From: Microlunatus sp. Gsoil 973 | GTDB lineage: Bacteria; Actinomycetota; Actinomycetes; Propionibacteriales; Propionibacteriaceae | DNA: 64,000 nt | Direction of reading: 5' to 3' | NCBI RefSeq assembly: GCF_009707365.1 | Contig: NZ_CP046122.1 | Location: 558,001-622,000, forward strand | In this document: positions 52,110 through 62,435 of the stretch, piece after piece | Layout of the letters: every line of letters starts with the position of its first letter | Numbering within the stretch: position 1 is the first letter of the stretch | Position numbers and translations under genes: made by a program | Notes under the pieces: model-generated | What the model was told of the DNA's origin: nothing | Database searches by the model: none | Seen by the model: only the letters and a program-made list of their open reading frames with translations

Positions 52110-54140
52110 ATGGGCGAGCGGCGGCAACATCCCTCCAAGCGCAACGCGTCGACGACCGCCAGGACCAGCTCCCGGCAGCTGCGAACTCCCCGTACCACTC
52201 CTGCCGCAGCACCGCGGCCGACGACCGGCAGACCCAAGATCAACACGACCAAGATCAACAAGACCAAGATCAACAAGACTAAGATCACCAAGGCCAAGAT
52301 CACCAAGACTGGCAAGGCCAGGCGTCACGGCGTCCGCAAGACGCTGATCGTGCCGTTGGGTTCGGGCACGCGGCGGGTGCGGATCATCGGCATCGCGATG
52401 GCCATCGCGATCTCGTTGTGCGCCGGCAGGCTGCTGCAACTGCAGGGATTCGACTCGGCCGCATACGGCGCGATCGCCACGGCCAGCCTGACCACGACAA
52501 CGCCACTGCTGCCGGCTCGCGGCGAGATCACCGGCCGGGACGGCACCGTACTCGCCGGAACCCAGCCGGCGGTCGACATCACGGCGGACCCGACACTGAC
52601 CAGCCAGGACTGCAGCGAGACCTACGTCGGCGACCTGTGCGGTCTGGCCCAGGCCACCAAGATCACCCAGGTGATTGCCTCGCACATCAAGATCGATCAG
52701 CCGAAGACGATCGCCACCCTGATGCGGCACGACACCCATTTCGTCTACGTCGCCAAGAAGGTCCCGGCCGACGTCTACACCGACATCGCCAACCAGCTCG
52801 ACAGCGACAACCTGCCCGGGATCTACCGGGAGAACGACCCGATCCGGACCTATCCCAACGGGCCGATCGCGTCCAACATCGTCGGTTTCGTCAACGGTGA
52901 GAACGAGGGTCGGGCCGGCCTGGAGTATTCGTTGAACTCATCACTTGCCGGTGTCGAAGGCAAGGAGAGCTACGAGAGCGCGCCCAACGGCAGCAAGATC
53001 CCGCTCGGCGACAGCAGCATCACCCCGGCCAAGAACGGCACCAACTACCAGCTGACCATCGATCCCGAACTGCAGTGGATGATGCAGCGCCGGATCGACT
53101 CGCAGCGCGCCCGGACCGGCGCCGACTGGATCACCGCCATAACCATGGACGTCACCACCGGAGAGGTGCTGGCCATGGCACAGACCCCCGGCTACGACTC
53201 CAGCGACCCCGGGGCAAGCAAACCGAGCAATCTCGGTGACCGAGCGGTCAGTCAGGCCTACGAACCAGGCAGTGTCGAGAAGGTCCTCACCTCGGCGGCG
53301 CTGATCGACAGCGGCGCCGCGAACCCCGAGACCAAGGTCGTCGTGCCGCCGACCATCGCCTCCGGTGACGGCCGGATCAAGGACGCCGAGGGGCACGGCA
53401 CGGTGCACTACACGATGCGCGGCATCATCGCGAACTCCTCCAACATCGGCACCCTGATGCTGACCCGGCAGATGGACAAGACCACGCTGCGCAACTACCT
53501 GAGCAGCTTCGGTCTCGGCCGGACCACAGGTGTCGAACTGCCGGGTGAGTCGGCCGGGTCACTGCCGACGGCCGACATGAAGGACTACACCCGCGACCAG
53601 ATCGCCTTCGGACAGGGCCTGTCGGTGACGACGCTGCAGGAGGCCACCGCCATCTCCGCCATCGTCAACGGTGGCATCTACCACACCCCGACGGTGATCA
53701 AGTCGGCCAGCACCGCCGACGGCACCGCCGTCCCGATCGACCGTCCGGCCCCGCGTCGGGTGATCTCGGCCAAGACCTCGGCCGAGGTCCGGGACATGAT
53801 GGAGGCGGTCGTCACCCACACCGCCGTCAGCCAGAAGTACCTGATGCTCAGCCACTACCGCAGCGGCGGCAAGACCGGCACCGCGCAGCGCTACGACCCC
53901 AAGTGTGGTTGCTACCGCGGCTACGTCACCTCGTTCGTCGGGTTCGCCCCGCTGGACAACCCCCGGCTGCTGACCTACGTGGTGGTGAACAATCCCAAGC
54001 GTGGCGACTCCGGCACCGGCACCGCCGGCCCGGTGTACCGCGACATCATGCAGTACGCCCTGCCGCGGTACGGGATCGTGCCCGACCAGAAGAACAAGGC
54101 CTGGGGGGCCCGGCAGATGGACCGCCCGCTGACGTGGTGA
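52110..54140 (+). CDS. ftsI: Septal penicillin-binding protein FtsI (PBP3/PBP2b)
   Basis: A 676-residue class B transpeptidase. A long basic cytoplasmic tail contains five 5-residue repeats (about 42-66, KINKT type). A TM helix (IIGIAMAIAISLCAGRLLQ) is followed by a dimerisation domain (PARGEITGRDGTVLA) and the transpeptidase: AYEPGS388VEK391, the SSN of GIIANSSNIGTLML, and GGKTGTAQRYD. It crosslinks peptidoglycan at the septum with FtsW. The Cys pair in DPKCGCYRG and in DCSETYVGDLCG are also seen. It starts three bases after ftsL. Confidence 0.95.
   Translation: MGERRQHPSKRNASTTARTSSRQLRTPRTTPAAAPRPTTGRPKINTTKINKTKINKTKITKAKITKTGKARRHGVRKTLIVPLGSGTRRVRIIGIAMAIAISLCAGRLLQLQGFDSAAYGAIATASLTTTTPLLPARGEITGRDGTVLAGTQPAVDITADPTLTSQDCSETYVGDLCGLAQATKITQVIASHIKIDQPKTIATLMRHDTHFVYVAKKVPADVYTDIANQLDSDNLPGIYRENDPIRTYPNGPIASNIVGFVNGENEGRAGLEYSLNSSLAGVEGKESYESAPNGSKIPLGDSSITPAKNGTNYQLTIDPELQWMMQRRIDSQRARTGADWITAITMDVTTGEVLAMAQTPGYDSSDPGASKPSNLGDRAVSQAYEPGSVEKVLTSAALIDSGAANPETKVVVPPTIASGDGRIKDAEGHGTVHYTMRGIIANSSNIGTLMLTRQMDKTTLRNYLSSFGLGRTTGVELPGESAGSLPTADMKDYTRDQIAFGQGLSVTTLQEATAISAIVNGGIYHTPTVIKSASTADGTAVPIDRPAPRRVISAKTSAEVRDMMEAVVTHTAVSQKYLMLSHYRSGGKTGTAQRYDPKCGCYRGYVTSFVGFAPLDNPRLLTYVVVNNPKRGDSGTGTAGPVYRDIMQYALPRYGIVPDQKNKAWGARQMDRPLTW
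52235..52309 (+). repeat. Five 15-bp tandem repeats inside ftsI
   Basis: AAGATCAACAAGACC repeats five times with few changes, encoding KINTT, KINKT, KINKT, KITKA, KITKT. The low number of synonymous changes suggests recent expansion. See the ftsI entry and findings. Confidence 0.85.
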
Positions 54141-54193
54141 CACGGGCGGACGGGATTCCTGCTCCCGCCGCCGCGGCGGGTAGCGTCAGGGCC

Positions 54194-55810
54194 GTGCCTG
54201 CCCGATCACCAGCCACCGGCCTGCGCCCCGAACTGACGCCGCCGTACCCGTTGGACCGGTTGGCCGGGCTGCTGGGCGCTGACCGGTCCGGTGCACGGGC
54301 GGAGCCGACGGTGACCGGCGTCGCCTTCGACAACCGGCAGGTGCGTCCGGGGGACCTGTATGTCGGGTTGCCCGGTGCCAACACCCACGGCGCACGCTTC
54401 GCTCGAGAGGCGGTGCAGGCGGGTGCCGTCGCGGTGCTGACCGACGCCGCCGGCGCCGGGCTGATCGCCCACCCGGACGAGCTGGACACCCCGGTGCTCC
54501 GGGTAGCCGATCCCCGGCGGGCCATGTCCACCGCCGCCGCGGAGGTGTATGGCAGGCCGGCGACGAAGTTGATCATGATCGGGGTGACCGGAACCAACGG
54601 CAAGACCACAACCAGCGACCTGACGGCCGCCGGACTGCGAGCCACCGGACTGCACTGCGGCGTGATCGGGACGCTCGGCTACTTCCTGGACGGCGGGGAA
54701 CTGCCCGGAAACCGGACCACGATCACCACACCGGAGTCGCCCGACGTGCAGGCCCTGCTGGCGATCATGGTCGAGCACGGCGCCGACGTCGTGGTGATGG
54801 AGGTGTCCTCGCACGCCCTGGCGCTGGGCCGGGTCGACGAGATCGTCTTCGATGTCGCCGGGTTCACCAACCTCGGGCGCGACCATCTGGATTTCCACGG
54901 CAGCGAGGAGGCCTACTTCGAGGCCAAGGCGCAGCTGTTCACGCCGCAACACGCCAGGCGGGCCGTGATCAACATCGACGACGCCCGCGGGCCGGAACTC
55001 CTGTCCCGGTCGACGGCGGGCGGTCTGCAGGTGGCCACCACCAGCCTCGCCGGCTCGCCCGGCGCCGGCGTCGACCACTACCGGTGCCTGTCCTACGACG
55101 CGGTCGCCGATCCGGTCGAGGTCTCGATCCAGACGCCCGCCGGCGAGCTGGATTTCCGCCTCGGCCTGCCCGGGTCCTACAACGTCGCCAACGCGATCAC
55201 CGCACTCGCCATGCTCGACCGGCTCGGCATCGACCTTCCCACCGCCGCCGGTGGGTTGGCCGCTGCTGCCGTACCCGGCCGACTGCAGCGGGTCGAACTG
55301 TCCGACGGGCCGAGGGCGTACGTCGATTTCGCCCACACCCCGCAGGCGATCCGGTCGGTGCTCACCGAACTGGCGGCCACCGTCGCGGACGGCCGGTTGA
55401 TCACCGTCCTCGGCTGCGGCGGCGACCGGGATCCGGCCAAACGGGGGCCGATGGGCGCGGCGGCCGCCGAACTGTCCGATCTGGTGATCATCACCGACGA
55501 CAACCCGCGCAGCGAGGACCCCCGGCTGATCCGTGCGGCCGCCCTGGCCGGCGCCCGGGAACAGGCGGACCGGCAGTCGCGCCCGGTCGACATCCTCGAC
55601 GGCGGAGATCGTGCCGGCGCGATCCGCACGGCGCTGGCCGCGGCGGGCAGGTCCGATGTCGTCGCTGTACTCGGCAAGGGCCACGAGCACGGGCAGGAGA
55701 TCAACGGCACGGTGGTGGCGTTCGACGATGCCGAGCAACTCGCCTCCGGGTGGCACGAGCTGGCCGCCGGAACGCCGGCGGAGTCGACCGGAAAGGCAGG
55801 CAGGGCATGA
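54194..55810 (+). CDS. murE: UDP-MurNAc-tripeptide synthetase MurE
   Basis: 538 residues from GTG 54194; GTG 54137 would overlap the ftsI stop and is an alternative. DNRQVRPGDLYVGLPG, the ATP loop [34 protein letters not shown] and the C-terminal TDDNPRSEDP are seen. The DNPR motif marks enzymes that add diaminopimelate rather than lysine, consistent with DAP-type peptidoglycan; Propionibacteriales usually use the LL form. It acts in the cytoplasm, third-residue addition. It overlaps murF by ATGA. Confidence 0.95.
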   Translation: MPARSPATGLRPELTPPYPLDRLAGLLGADRSGARAEPTVTGVAFDNRQVRPGDLYVGLPGANTHGARFAREAVQAGAVAVLTDAAGAGLIAHPDELDTPVLRVADPRRAMSTAAAEVYGRPATKLIMIGVTGTNGKTTTSDLTAAGLRATGLHCGVIGTLGYFLDGGELPGNRTTITTPESPDVQALLAIMVEHGADVVVMEVSSHALALGRVDEIVFDVAGFTNLGRDHLDFHGSEEAYFEAKAQLFTPQHARRAVINIDDARGPELLSRSTAGGLQVATTSLAGSPGAGVDHYRCLSYDAVADPVEVSIQTPAGELDFRLGLPGSYNVANAITALAMLDRLGIDLPTAAGGLAAAAVPGRLQRVELSDGPRAYVDFAHTPQAIRSVLTELAATVADGRLITVLGCGGDRDPAKRGPMGAAAAELSDLVIITDDNPRSEDPRLIRAAALAGAREQADRQSRPVDILDGGDRAGAIRTALAAAGRSDVVAVLGKGHEHGQEINGTVVAFDDAEQLASGWHELAAGTPAESTGKAGRA

Positions 55811-57282
55811 TCAACAACTCCGTCGGCGAACTGGCCGGACTGATCGGCGCCGACGCCGTGGTCGACGACGGACCGGTGGACCGCAGCCGGCTCGAGGCCC
55901 AGGTCACCGACCTCGTCTACGACTCACGCGACGCCGGGCCAGGCAGCCTGTTCGTCGCCCTGCCCGGAGAGCACACCGACGGCCACGACTTCGCCGGGCG
56001 GGCCTGGCGGGCCGGCGCGGTGGCCGCGATCACCACCCATCCGGTGCCCGGCGGCCTGTGCCTGGTCACCGAGGACCCGATCGCGGCGATGGGCGTGATC
56101 GGGCAACACGTGACGGCTGCCGCGAAGGCCACCGGTCTCCTGGTCATCGGCATCACCGGTTCGGCCGGCAAGAGCACAACCAAGGACCTGCTCGCCCAGA
56201 TCCTCGAGCAGGTTGCCCCGGTCGTTGCACCGCGTGGCTCGATGAACAACGAGATCGGACTTCCGACGACAGCCAGCTGGGTCACCGCCGACACCCGGTT
56301 CCTGATCTCGGAGATGGGTGCCAAGGGTGTCGGGCACATCAGCTACCTGTGCTCGATCACTCCGCCGGACATCGGTGTCGTGCTCAACGTCGGCGCGGCA
56401 CATCTGGGCAAGTTCGGCAGCCAGGACGCCATCGCCCGGGCCAAGGGCGAGCTGATCGAGGCACTGCCCGGCCAGGGACGCGCGGTGTTGAACGCCGGCG
56501 ATCCGCGGGTCCGGGCAATGGCATCGCGAACGACGGCGCCGGCGATCTACTTCGCCGTCGAGGGCGACGCCGTCGACGGCGTCCGACCCGAGGTGTCCGC
56601 CGTCGGACTGGACCGGGATGATCTCGACCGGTGGTCCTTCGAACTGCGGCTCGGCGACGAGTCACATCGGGTCACGCTTCGGCTGCTCGGCCGGCATCAG
56701 GTCAGCAACGCCGTCGCTGCTGCCGCTGCCGCCTTCGCCGCGGGCGTGCCGTCGGTGGTGATCGCCGATGCCCTCAGCCACGCGGAGAGCCGCTCACACT
56801 GGCGGATGGAACTCCACGACCTACCCGGCGGCGGGGTACTGATCAACGACGCCTACAACGCCAACCCGGTCTCGATGTCGGCAGCACTTGACTCCCTGGC
56901 CACCATCGGCAAACACCGCAAGTCGGGCGACCCGACCGTCACCACGACAGCCGTCCTCGGCGAGATGCTGGAACTCGGCGAGGACTCCATGCGGCTGCAC
57001 GAGGAGGTCGGCCGGGAAGTGGCCGAACGCGGCATCGATCGGTTGATCACGGTAGGCGCCGGTGCCAAGCCGATCGGCGTCGGCGCCCTGTCCGCCGGAA
57101 TGGACCGTGGCGCCGTCCACCAGGTCGCCGACACCGCTGCGGCACTGCAACGGCTGGCCGACCGCGGACCAGGTGACGTGGTGTTGATCAAGGCGTCCCG
57201 GGACGTCGGCCTGGAGATCATCGGCGACCGGCTGTTGGCCGCCGAGCCCGATTCCGGGTCGGCAATCGGAAGCAGGAACTGA
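55807..57282 (+). CDS. murF: UDP-MurNAc-tripeptide D-Ala-D-Ala ligase MurF
   Basis: 491 residues. DSRDAGPGSLFVALPGEHTD, ATP loop GITGSAGKSTTKDLL, RGSMNNEIGLPTT, NVGAAHLGKFGS, INDAYNANPVSMSAALD and GEMLELGEDSMRLHEEVG are the family blocks. It adds D-Ala-D-Ala to complete the pentapeptide. It starts by ATGA overlap with murE and ends 9 bp before mraY. Confidence 0.96.
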   Translation: MINNSVGELAGLIGADAVVDDGPVDRSRLEAQVTDLVYDSRDAGPGSLFVALPGEHTDGHDFAGRAWRAGAVAAITTHPVPGGLCLVTEDPIAAMGVIGQHVTAAAKATGLLVIGITGSAGKSTTKDLLAQILEQVAPVVAPRGSMNNEIGLPTTASWVTADTRFLISEMGAKGVGHISYLCSITPPDIGVVLNVGAAHLGKFGSQDAIARAKGELIEALPGQGRAVLNAGDPRVRAMASRTTAPAIYFAVEGDAVDGVRPEVSAVGLDRDDLDRWSFELRLGDESHRVTLRLLGRHQVSNAVAAAAAAFAAGVPSVVIADALSHAESRSHWRMELHDLPGGGVLINDAYNANPVSMSAALDSLATIGKHRKSGDPTVTTTAVLGEMLELGEDSMRLHEEVGREVAERGIDRLITVGAGAKPIGVGALSAGMDRGAVHQVADTAAALQRLADRGPGDVVLIKASRDVGLEIIGDRLLAAEPDSGSAIGSRN

Positions 57283-57291
57283 GGACGCATC

Positions 57292-58371
57292 GTGATCGCC
57301 ATCGCGATAGCCGGGATCCTTTCGCTGTTCGGGTCCCTTCTCGGCACCCGGATCGCCGTCGACACGTTCGGTCGGCTCGGCTACGGCCAGCCGTTCCGGG
57401 ACGGCACACCCGCCACCCACCAGGTCAAGCGCGGAACTCCGACGATGGGCGGGGTGGTGATCATCCTCGCCGTCGACGTCGGCTATCTCGGCGGGCAGCT
57501 GATCACCATGTCGGTGCCGAGCCTTTCGGCGTTGCTGGTGTTGTTCCTGATCAACGGGTTGGGTGTCGTCGGCTTCCTCGACGACTTCCTGAAGACGACC
57601 CAGCAACACTCCAAGGGCCTGCATCCCTGGGCCAAGATCGGCGGCCAGACGCTGATCGGTGCGGTGTTCGCCGTACTGGCCCTGCACTTCCCGGACTCGC
57701 GAGGCATGACTCCGGCATCACCGTTCATCTCCTTCCTGCGCGACATCCCACCGCAACTGCCGCTGGCGCTGGCGGCGATCTGGATCGTTCTGGTGATCAT
57801 CGGCGCCAGCAACGGGGTGAACCTGACCGACGGGCTGGACGGCCTGGCGGCCGGTGCCTGCGTGATGATCTTCGGCGCGTACGCGTTGATCAACATCTGG
57901 CAGTACAACCAGTCCTGCGCCCGGGTTCTGTCGGCCGGGCCGAACTGCTACGAGGTGCGTGATCCGTACGACCTGGCAGCCGTCGCATTGGCGTTGGCCG
58001 GCGGCTGTTTCGGATTCCTGTGGTGGAACGCCAAACCGGCCCGGATCATCATGGGCGACACCGGGGCACTGTCCCTGGGCGGCGGCCTGGCGGCCTTCGC
58101 GGTCTTCACTCGCACCGACCTGCTGTTGATCATGCTCGGAGGGCTGATGGTGATCGAGGTGGGCTCACTGATCCTGCAGACCACCTATTTCAAGGCCACC
58201 CGACGGCTCACCGGTACACCGAAACGATTGTTCAAGAACTCGCCGCTGCACAACCACCTGGAGATGCTCGGCTGGGGCGAGGTGACCATCGTGATGAGAT
58301 TCTGGATCATCGCGGGTTTGTGTGTGGCGGGCGGACTGGGCATCTTCTATGCCGAGTGGCTGGTGCGGTAG
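57292..58371 (+). CDS. mraY: Phospho-MurNAc-pentapeptide transferase MraY
   Basis: A 359-residue polytopic enzyme (about ten TM helices) that attaches the pentapeptide precursor to undecaprenyl phosphate to make lipid I. Start is GTG 57292 with GAGGA seven bases upstream. GTPTMGGVVIILA, the catalytic GFLDDFLKTTQQHSKGL, GVNLTDGLDGLAAG and RIIMGDTGALSLGG are present. The His motif reads LHNHLEMLGW where LHHHFE is more common. Confidence 0.96.
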   Translation: MIAIAIAGILSLFGSLLGTRIAVDTFGRLGYGQPFRDGTPATHQVKRGTPTMGGVVIILAVDVGYLGGQLITMSVPSLSALLVLFLINGLGVVGFLDDFLKTTQQHSKGLHPWAKIGGQTLIGAVFAVLALHFPDSRGMTPASPFISFLRDIPPQLPLALAAIWIVLVIIGASNGVNLTDGLDGLAAGACVMIFGAYALINIWQYNQSCARVLSAGPNCYEVRDPYDLAAVALALAGGCFGFLWWNAKPARIIMGDTGALSLGGGLAAFAVFTRTDLLLIMLGGLMVIEVGSLILQTTYFKATRRLTGTPKRLFKNSPLHNHLEMLGWGEVTIVMRFWIIAGLCVAGGLGIFYAEWLVR

Positions 58372-58434
58372 CGCCGGTACCGGGCCAGTCAGGAGGAGCG
58401 GCACAGTGAGCGGCACAATGAGGACGGAAACACA

Positions 58435-59920
58435 GTGAGCATGATCGATTGGCTGACCACTGCCGACGGGGCCAGCGACTGGAGCCGCGTCCACGTCGTG
58501 GTGGCAGGCATCGGCGTCGCCGGATTCGCCGCCGGCGACGCGCTGCTGGAGTTCGGTGCCCGGGTCACCGCGCTGGACAGCGGCGACAGCGACCGGCTCC
58601 GGGAACGGGCCACGCTGTTGGAGACACTCGGCGCAACCGTGCGGATCGGGCCGGGCAGCACCGATCAGCTGCCGGCCGGCGCCGATCTTGTCATCACCAC
58701 CGGTCTGCCGCCGCACCAGGCGATGATGGTCGAGGCGGCAGGACGCGGCGTCCCGGTCTGGAGTGAACCGGAACTGGCCTGGCGGCTGATGCAACCGCAG
58801 AAGCCGGTTCCGTGGCTGGGTATCACCGGCACCAACGGCAAGACCACGACAACCGAGATGTTGGCCTCCATGCTCGCGGCCGCCGGCCTGCGTACGGCAG
58901 CGGTCGGCAACATCGGCCGGCCGCTGACCGAGATCGTGCTCGACACCGCCTCCTACGACGTCCTGGCCGTCGAGTTGTCGGCCCAGCAACTGCACCGGAT
59001 GTACACCGTCTCGTTGCACTCGGCGGCCGTACTGAACCTGCATCCCGACCATCTGGAATGGCACGGGACGCTGGAGCAGTACGCCGCCGACAAGGCCCGG
59101 ATCTATCAACGGGTCCAGCAGTCGGCCGTCTACAACGTCGCGGGAGGAGGCGACCCGGACCATGGTCGAGGAGGCCGAGGTCATCGAGGGCGCCCGGGCG
59201 ATCGGTTTCACCCTCGGCGTACCGAAGGTGGCGATGGTCGGCCTGGTCGAGGACATCCTGGTCGATCGTGCCTTCATCGAGCAGCGGCAGACCTCCGCCG
59301 TCGAACTGGCGACGATCGCCGATGTCGCTCCCGACGAGTCCGGTGCCGGCTCCGCGGCACACAACGTCGCCAACGCGCTGGCTGCCGCCGCCCTGGCCCG
59401 CTCCTTCGGCGTCCGACCGAGCGCGGTACGCGACGGCCTGCGGGCGATGCGGGTAGGCGGGCACCGGATCCAGACAGTCGGAATCATCGACGACGTGCGT
59501 TATGTCGACGACTCCAAGGCGACCAACCCGCACGCCGCCCAGGCTTCACTGGCGGCCTTCGACCGCGTGGTCTGGGTGGCCGGTGGCCAGGCCAAGGGGG
59601 TCAGCTTCGACGACCTGGTGATCACCAACCGGGACCGGCTCCGCGGGGCGGTTCTGCTGGGTGTCGACCGGGATCTGGTGGCCGACGCCCTGGCCCGACA
59701 CGCGCCCGAAGTCCCCGTGATCAGCGTGCCGGACAAGGACACTGGTGCCATGACTCGGGTCGTCGGTGCGGCCGCGTCGCTGGCCCGTCCCGGGGACGTG
59801 GTGCTGTTGGCACCGGCCTGTGCGAGTCGCGACATGTACGTCGACTATGCCGAACGGGGCGATGCCTTCGCCGCCGCGGTGGGCAACCTGCAGAACGCGG
59901 GATCGGCCGGAGGGGAGTGA
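58435..59920 (+). CDS. murD: UDP-MurNAc-L-alanine:D-glutamate ligase MurD, frameshifted
   Basis: The N-terminal half ([22 protein letters not shown] loop [35 protein letters not shown]) reads from GTG 58435. The C-terminal half ([54 protein letters not shown]) is in the +1 frame from about 59145. Removing one G from GGG at 59142-59144 gives [17 protein letters not shown] and a 494-residue protein, the normal length. As written, the first frame instead runs through nonsense into ftsW. The essential gene makes a consensus error most likely. It overlaps ftsW by GTGA. Confidence 0.92.
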
Positions 59921-61290
59921 CCACCAGCGTGAGCAGCACCACCAGCCCAACCACCCGCACCCGTTCCGACAGCAGATCCTCCCCACCGCCGGGCTCCTCA
60001 AGCCGATCGACCACCGATGCGGCGACCGGTGGCGCCGCCGCCGCAAAGCCCGGCCGGCTGGACTGGATCCGAGTGATGCTGGACAAGCCGCTGGCGAGTT
60101 TTCATCTCGTCCTCGCCTCGGCAGGGATGCTGGTGGCCCTCGGGTTGATGATGGTGCTGTCCAGTTCGAGTGTGTACGCCTACCAGTACGAGGGCGACGC
60201 CTACTACTACCTGAAGCGCCAGTCGGTCTTCCTCGGCGTCGGTCTGGTCGGCGCCTATGTGGTCACCCGACTGTCCCGCCCCTTGCTGCGGGTGGTCGGC
60301 TGGATCTCACTGTTCGGCTCAGCGGGCCTGCTGATCCTGACCTACACACCGCTGGGTGTGACGATCAACGGCAACCGCAACTGGGTGCAGCTCGGTTCCC
60401 CGTCGCTGCAACTGCAGCCCTCGGAGTTCGCCAAGCTCGCCATGATCATCTGGGCCGCCGATGTGCTGGCCCGCAAGGACAAACTGCTCGACCAACCCAA
60501 GCACCTGCTGATCCCGTTCCTGCCGGTGACCGGGTTGATGATCTTGTTGGTGGTGTTCCAGGGTGACGCCGGGACCGCGGTCGTGATGGCCGGGATCGTT
60601 GCCGGCGTGTTGTGGATCGTCGGTGCGCCGATGCGCATCTTCGCCTCGATCGGCGTCGTCGGCGTCGTCGGGGTGATCGGGCTGTTCGTCACCAGCCCCA
60701 ACCGGATGGGCCGGCTGATGGCCTTCCTGAACCCGTCGGCCGACACCGCCGGCACCAACCTGCAGGCGACCGTGGCGATGCGCGGCATCGCCTCGGGCGG
60801 ATGGTGGGGCGTCGGCCTGGGAGCCAGCCGGGAGAAGTGGGGCAGTCTGCCCGAGGCGCATACCGACTTCATCTTCGCCGTGATCGGCGAGGAACTCGGC
60901 CTGTTCGGCAGCCTTGCCGTGCTCGGTCTGTTCCTGGTGCTCGGCTATGCGGGCCTGCGGATCGCGTCCCGGGCCGACGACAAGTTCCATCGCTATCTGG
61001 CTGCCGGGGTGACCAGCTGGTTCATGGTGCAGGCGCTGATCAACCTCGGCGTCGTGCTGCGGCTGCTGCCGATCGCCGGCGTTCCGCTCCCGCTGCTGTC
61101 CTACGGCGGATCGGCGCTGATGGCCAACGTGATCGCGGTCGGCGTCCTGGTGACCTGTGCCCGGAACGAACCCGCCGCCCGCAGGGTGCTGTCCCGTGCT
61201 CCGCGGCCGGTGCGGCCGGAGATGACCACCGTTGTCGACGGTCGCGGCGGGTCGCGGCGCAGACCCCGGTCGGGGCGCGGACGCCGATGA
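59917..61290 (+). CDS. ftsW: Septal peptidoglycan polymerase FtsW
   Basis: A SEDS-family glycosyltransferase of about 457 residues. A Ser/Thr/Arg-rich cytoplasmic N-terminus precedes ten TM helices. [74 protein letters not shown] and [17 protein letters not shown] are the SEDS signatures, with the catalytic Asp in the extracellular AHTDFIFAV loop region or nearby. GTG 59917 overlaps the murD stop; GTG 59929 is an alternative. The end overlaps murG by ATGA. Confidence 0.94.
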   Translation: MTTSVSSTTSPTTRTRSDSRSSPPPGSSSRSTTDAATGGAAAAKPGRLDWIRVMLDKPLASFHLVLASAGMLVALGLMMVLSSSSVYAYQYEGDAYYYLKRQSVFLGVGLVGAYVVTRLSRPLLRVVGWISLFGSAGLLILTYTPLGVTINGNRNWVQLGSPSLQLQPSEFAKLAMIIWAADVLARKDKLLDQPKHLLIPFLPVTGLMILLVVFQGDAGTAVVMAGIVAGVLWIVGAPMRIFASIGVVGVVGVIGLFVTSPNRMGRLMAFLNPSADTAGTNLQATVAMRGIASGGWWGVGLGASREKWGSLPEAHTDFIFAVIGEELGLFGSLAVLGLFLVLGYAGLRIASRADDKFHRYLAAGVTSWFMVQALINLGVVLRLLPIAGVPLPLLSYGGSALMANVIAVGVLVTCARNEPAARRVLSRAPRPVRPEMTTVVDGRGGSRRRPRSGRGRR

Positions 61291-62435
61291 GTCACAGCGT
61301 CGTCCTGGCGGGCGGCGGCTCGGCCGGCCACACCTCGCCGCTGATCGCCACCGCCGAGCAACTCAGGCAACTGGAGCCCGACATCGCGCTGACCGCCATC
61401 GGCACCGCACGCGGTCTGGAGACGCGAACGATCCCCGCCGCCGGGCTGCCGCTGGAGCTGATCCCGCCGGTGCCGATGCCGCGCAAGCCCGGCGCGGATC
61501 TGATCAGGCTGCCGGTCCGACTGGGCAAGGCCGTCTCCGAAGCCGTCGCGATCCTCCGGCGCAGCGAGGCCGATGTGCTGCTCGGCTTCGGCGGGTACGT
61601 CGCGACCCCCGCCTATCTGGCCGCCCGCCGGCTCGGTATCCCGGTGGTGATCCACGAACAGAACGCGCTGCCCGGGCTGGCCAATCGGTTGGCTGCCCGC
61701 TTCACCACCCACGTGGCGACCTCGTTCCCCGACACGCCGTTGCGCCACGCCGACTGGCTGGGGCTGCCGCTCCGGGAGTCGATCACCCGGCTCGCCGAGG
61801 CACCTGCCGAGGATCGCCGCCGGCTCAAGGCCGAGGCCCGGACCGAGTTCGGCCTCGACCCGGACACCCCGACGTTGCTGGTGACCGGCGGCTCCCAGGG
61901 CGCTGCCCGGATCAACCGGTCGGTGGCCGACGCGCGATCCGGACTGCTGGCCGAAGGCATCCAGATCCTCCACCAGCTGGGTGGTAACCAGATCAGCGCC
62001 GCCGACGTGCCGATCACCGACCCGCAGACCGAAGTGAGCTACGTACCGGTCGGCTTCATCGAGCAGATGGAGAAGGCCTACGCCGCCGCCGACCTCGTGC
62101 TCTGCCGGGCCGGCGCCAATTCGGTTCTCGAGGCCGCCCTGCTCGGTCTGCCCACCCTGCTGGTCCCGTACGCGGTGGGCAACGGCGAACAGGCACGCAA
62201 CGCAACCGCAGTGGTCAGGGCGGGCGGCGCGCGGCTACTGGACGACTCGACATTGACCGGTGACGTCCTGCTGACGGCCGTACCCGCGATCCTGGACGAT
62301 CGCCAGGTGCTCGAAGCCATGTCGACGGCGGCCCGCAGCGTAGCCTCGTCGGATGCCGGCCGACGGTTGGCGCGGCTGACCCTGGCCGTGGCCGACGGGC
62401 AACCGACCGGCGCCGACCACCAGGGAGACCGACTG
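61287..62435 (+). CDS. murG: MurG (lipid II-forming GlcNAc transferase), continuous in frame with MurC
   Basis: The segment is 383 codons. The Gly-rich [22 protein letters not shown] is the family N-terminus; [29 protein letters not shown] and [22 protein letters not shown] are the UDP-GlcNAc and lipid I sites. It makes lipid II at the inner membrane face. No stop codon separates it from MurC: the tail [16 protein letters not shown] runs into MPLIDPTPM. A TGA in the +1 frame at 62434-62436 overlaps the MurC start, so a lost base upstream or a genuine fusion are both possible. Confidence 0.9.

Noticed and set aside
58435-61290. A MurD-FtsW fusion protein
   Set aside because: Between them the frame encodes ~250 Arg/Gly-rich nonsense residues while intact MurD C-terminal sequence is in the next frame. 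A single indel explains it.
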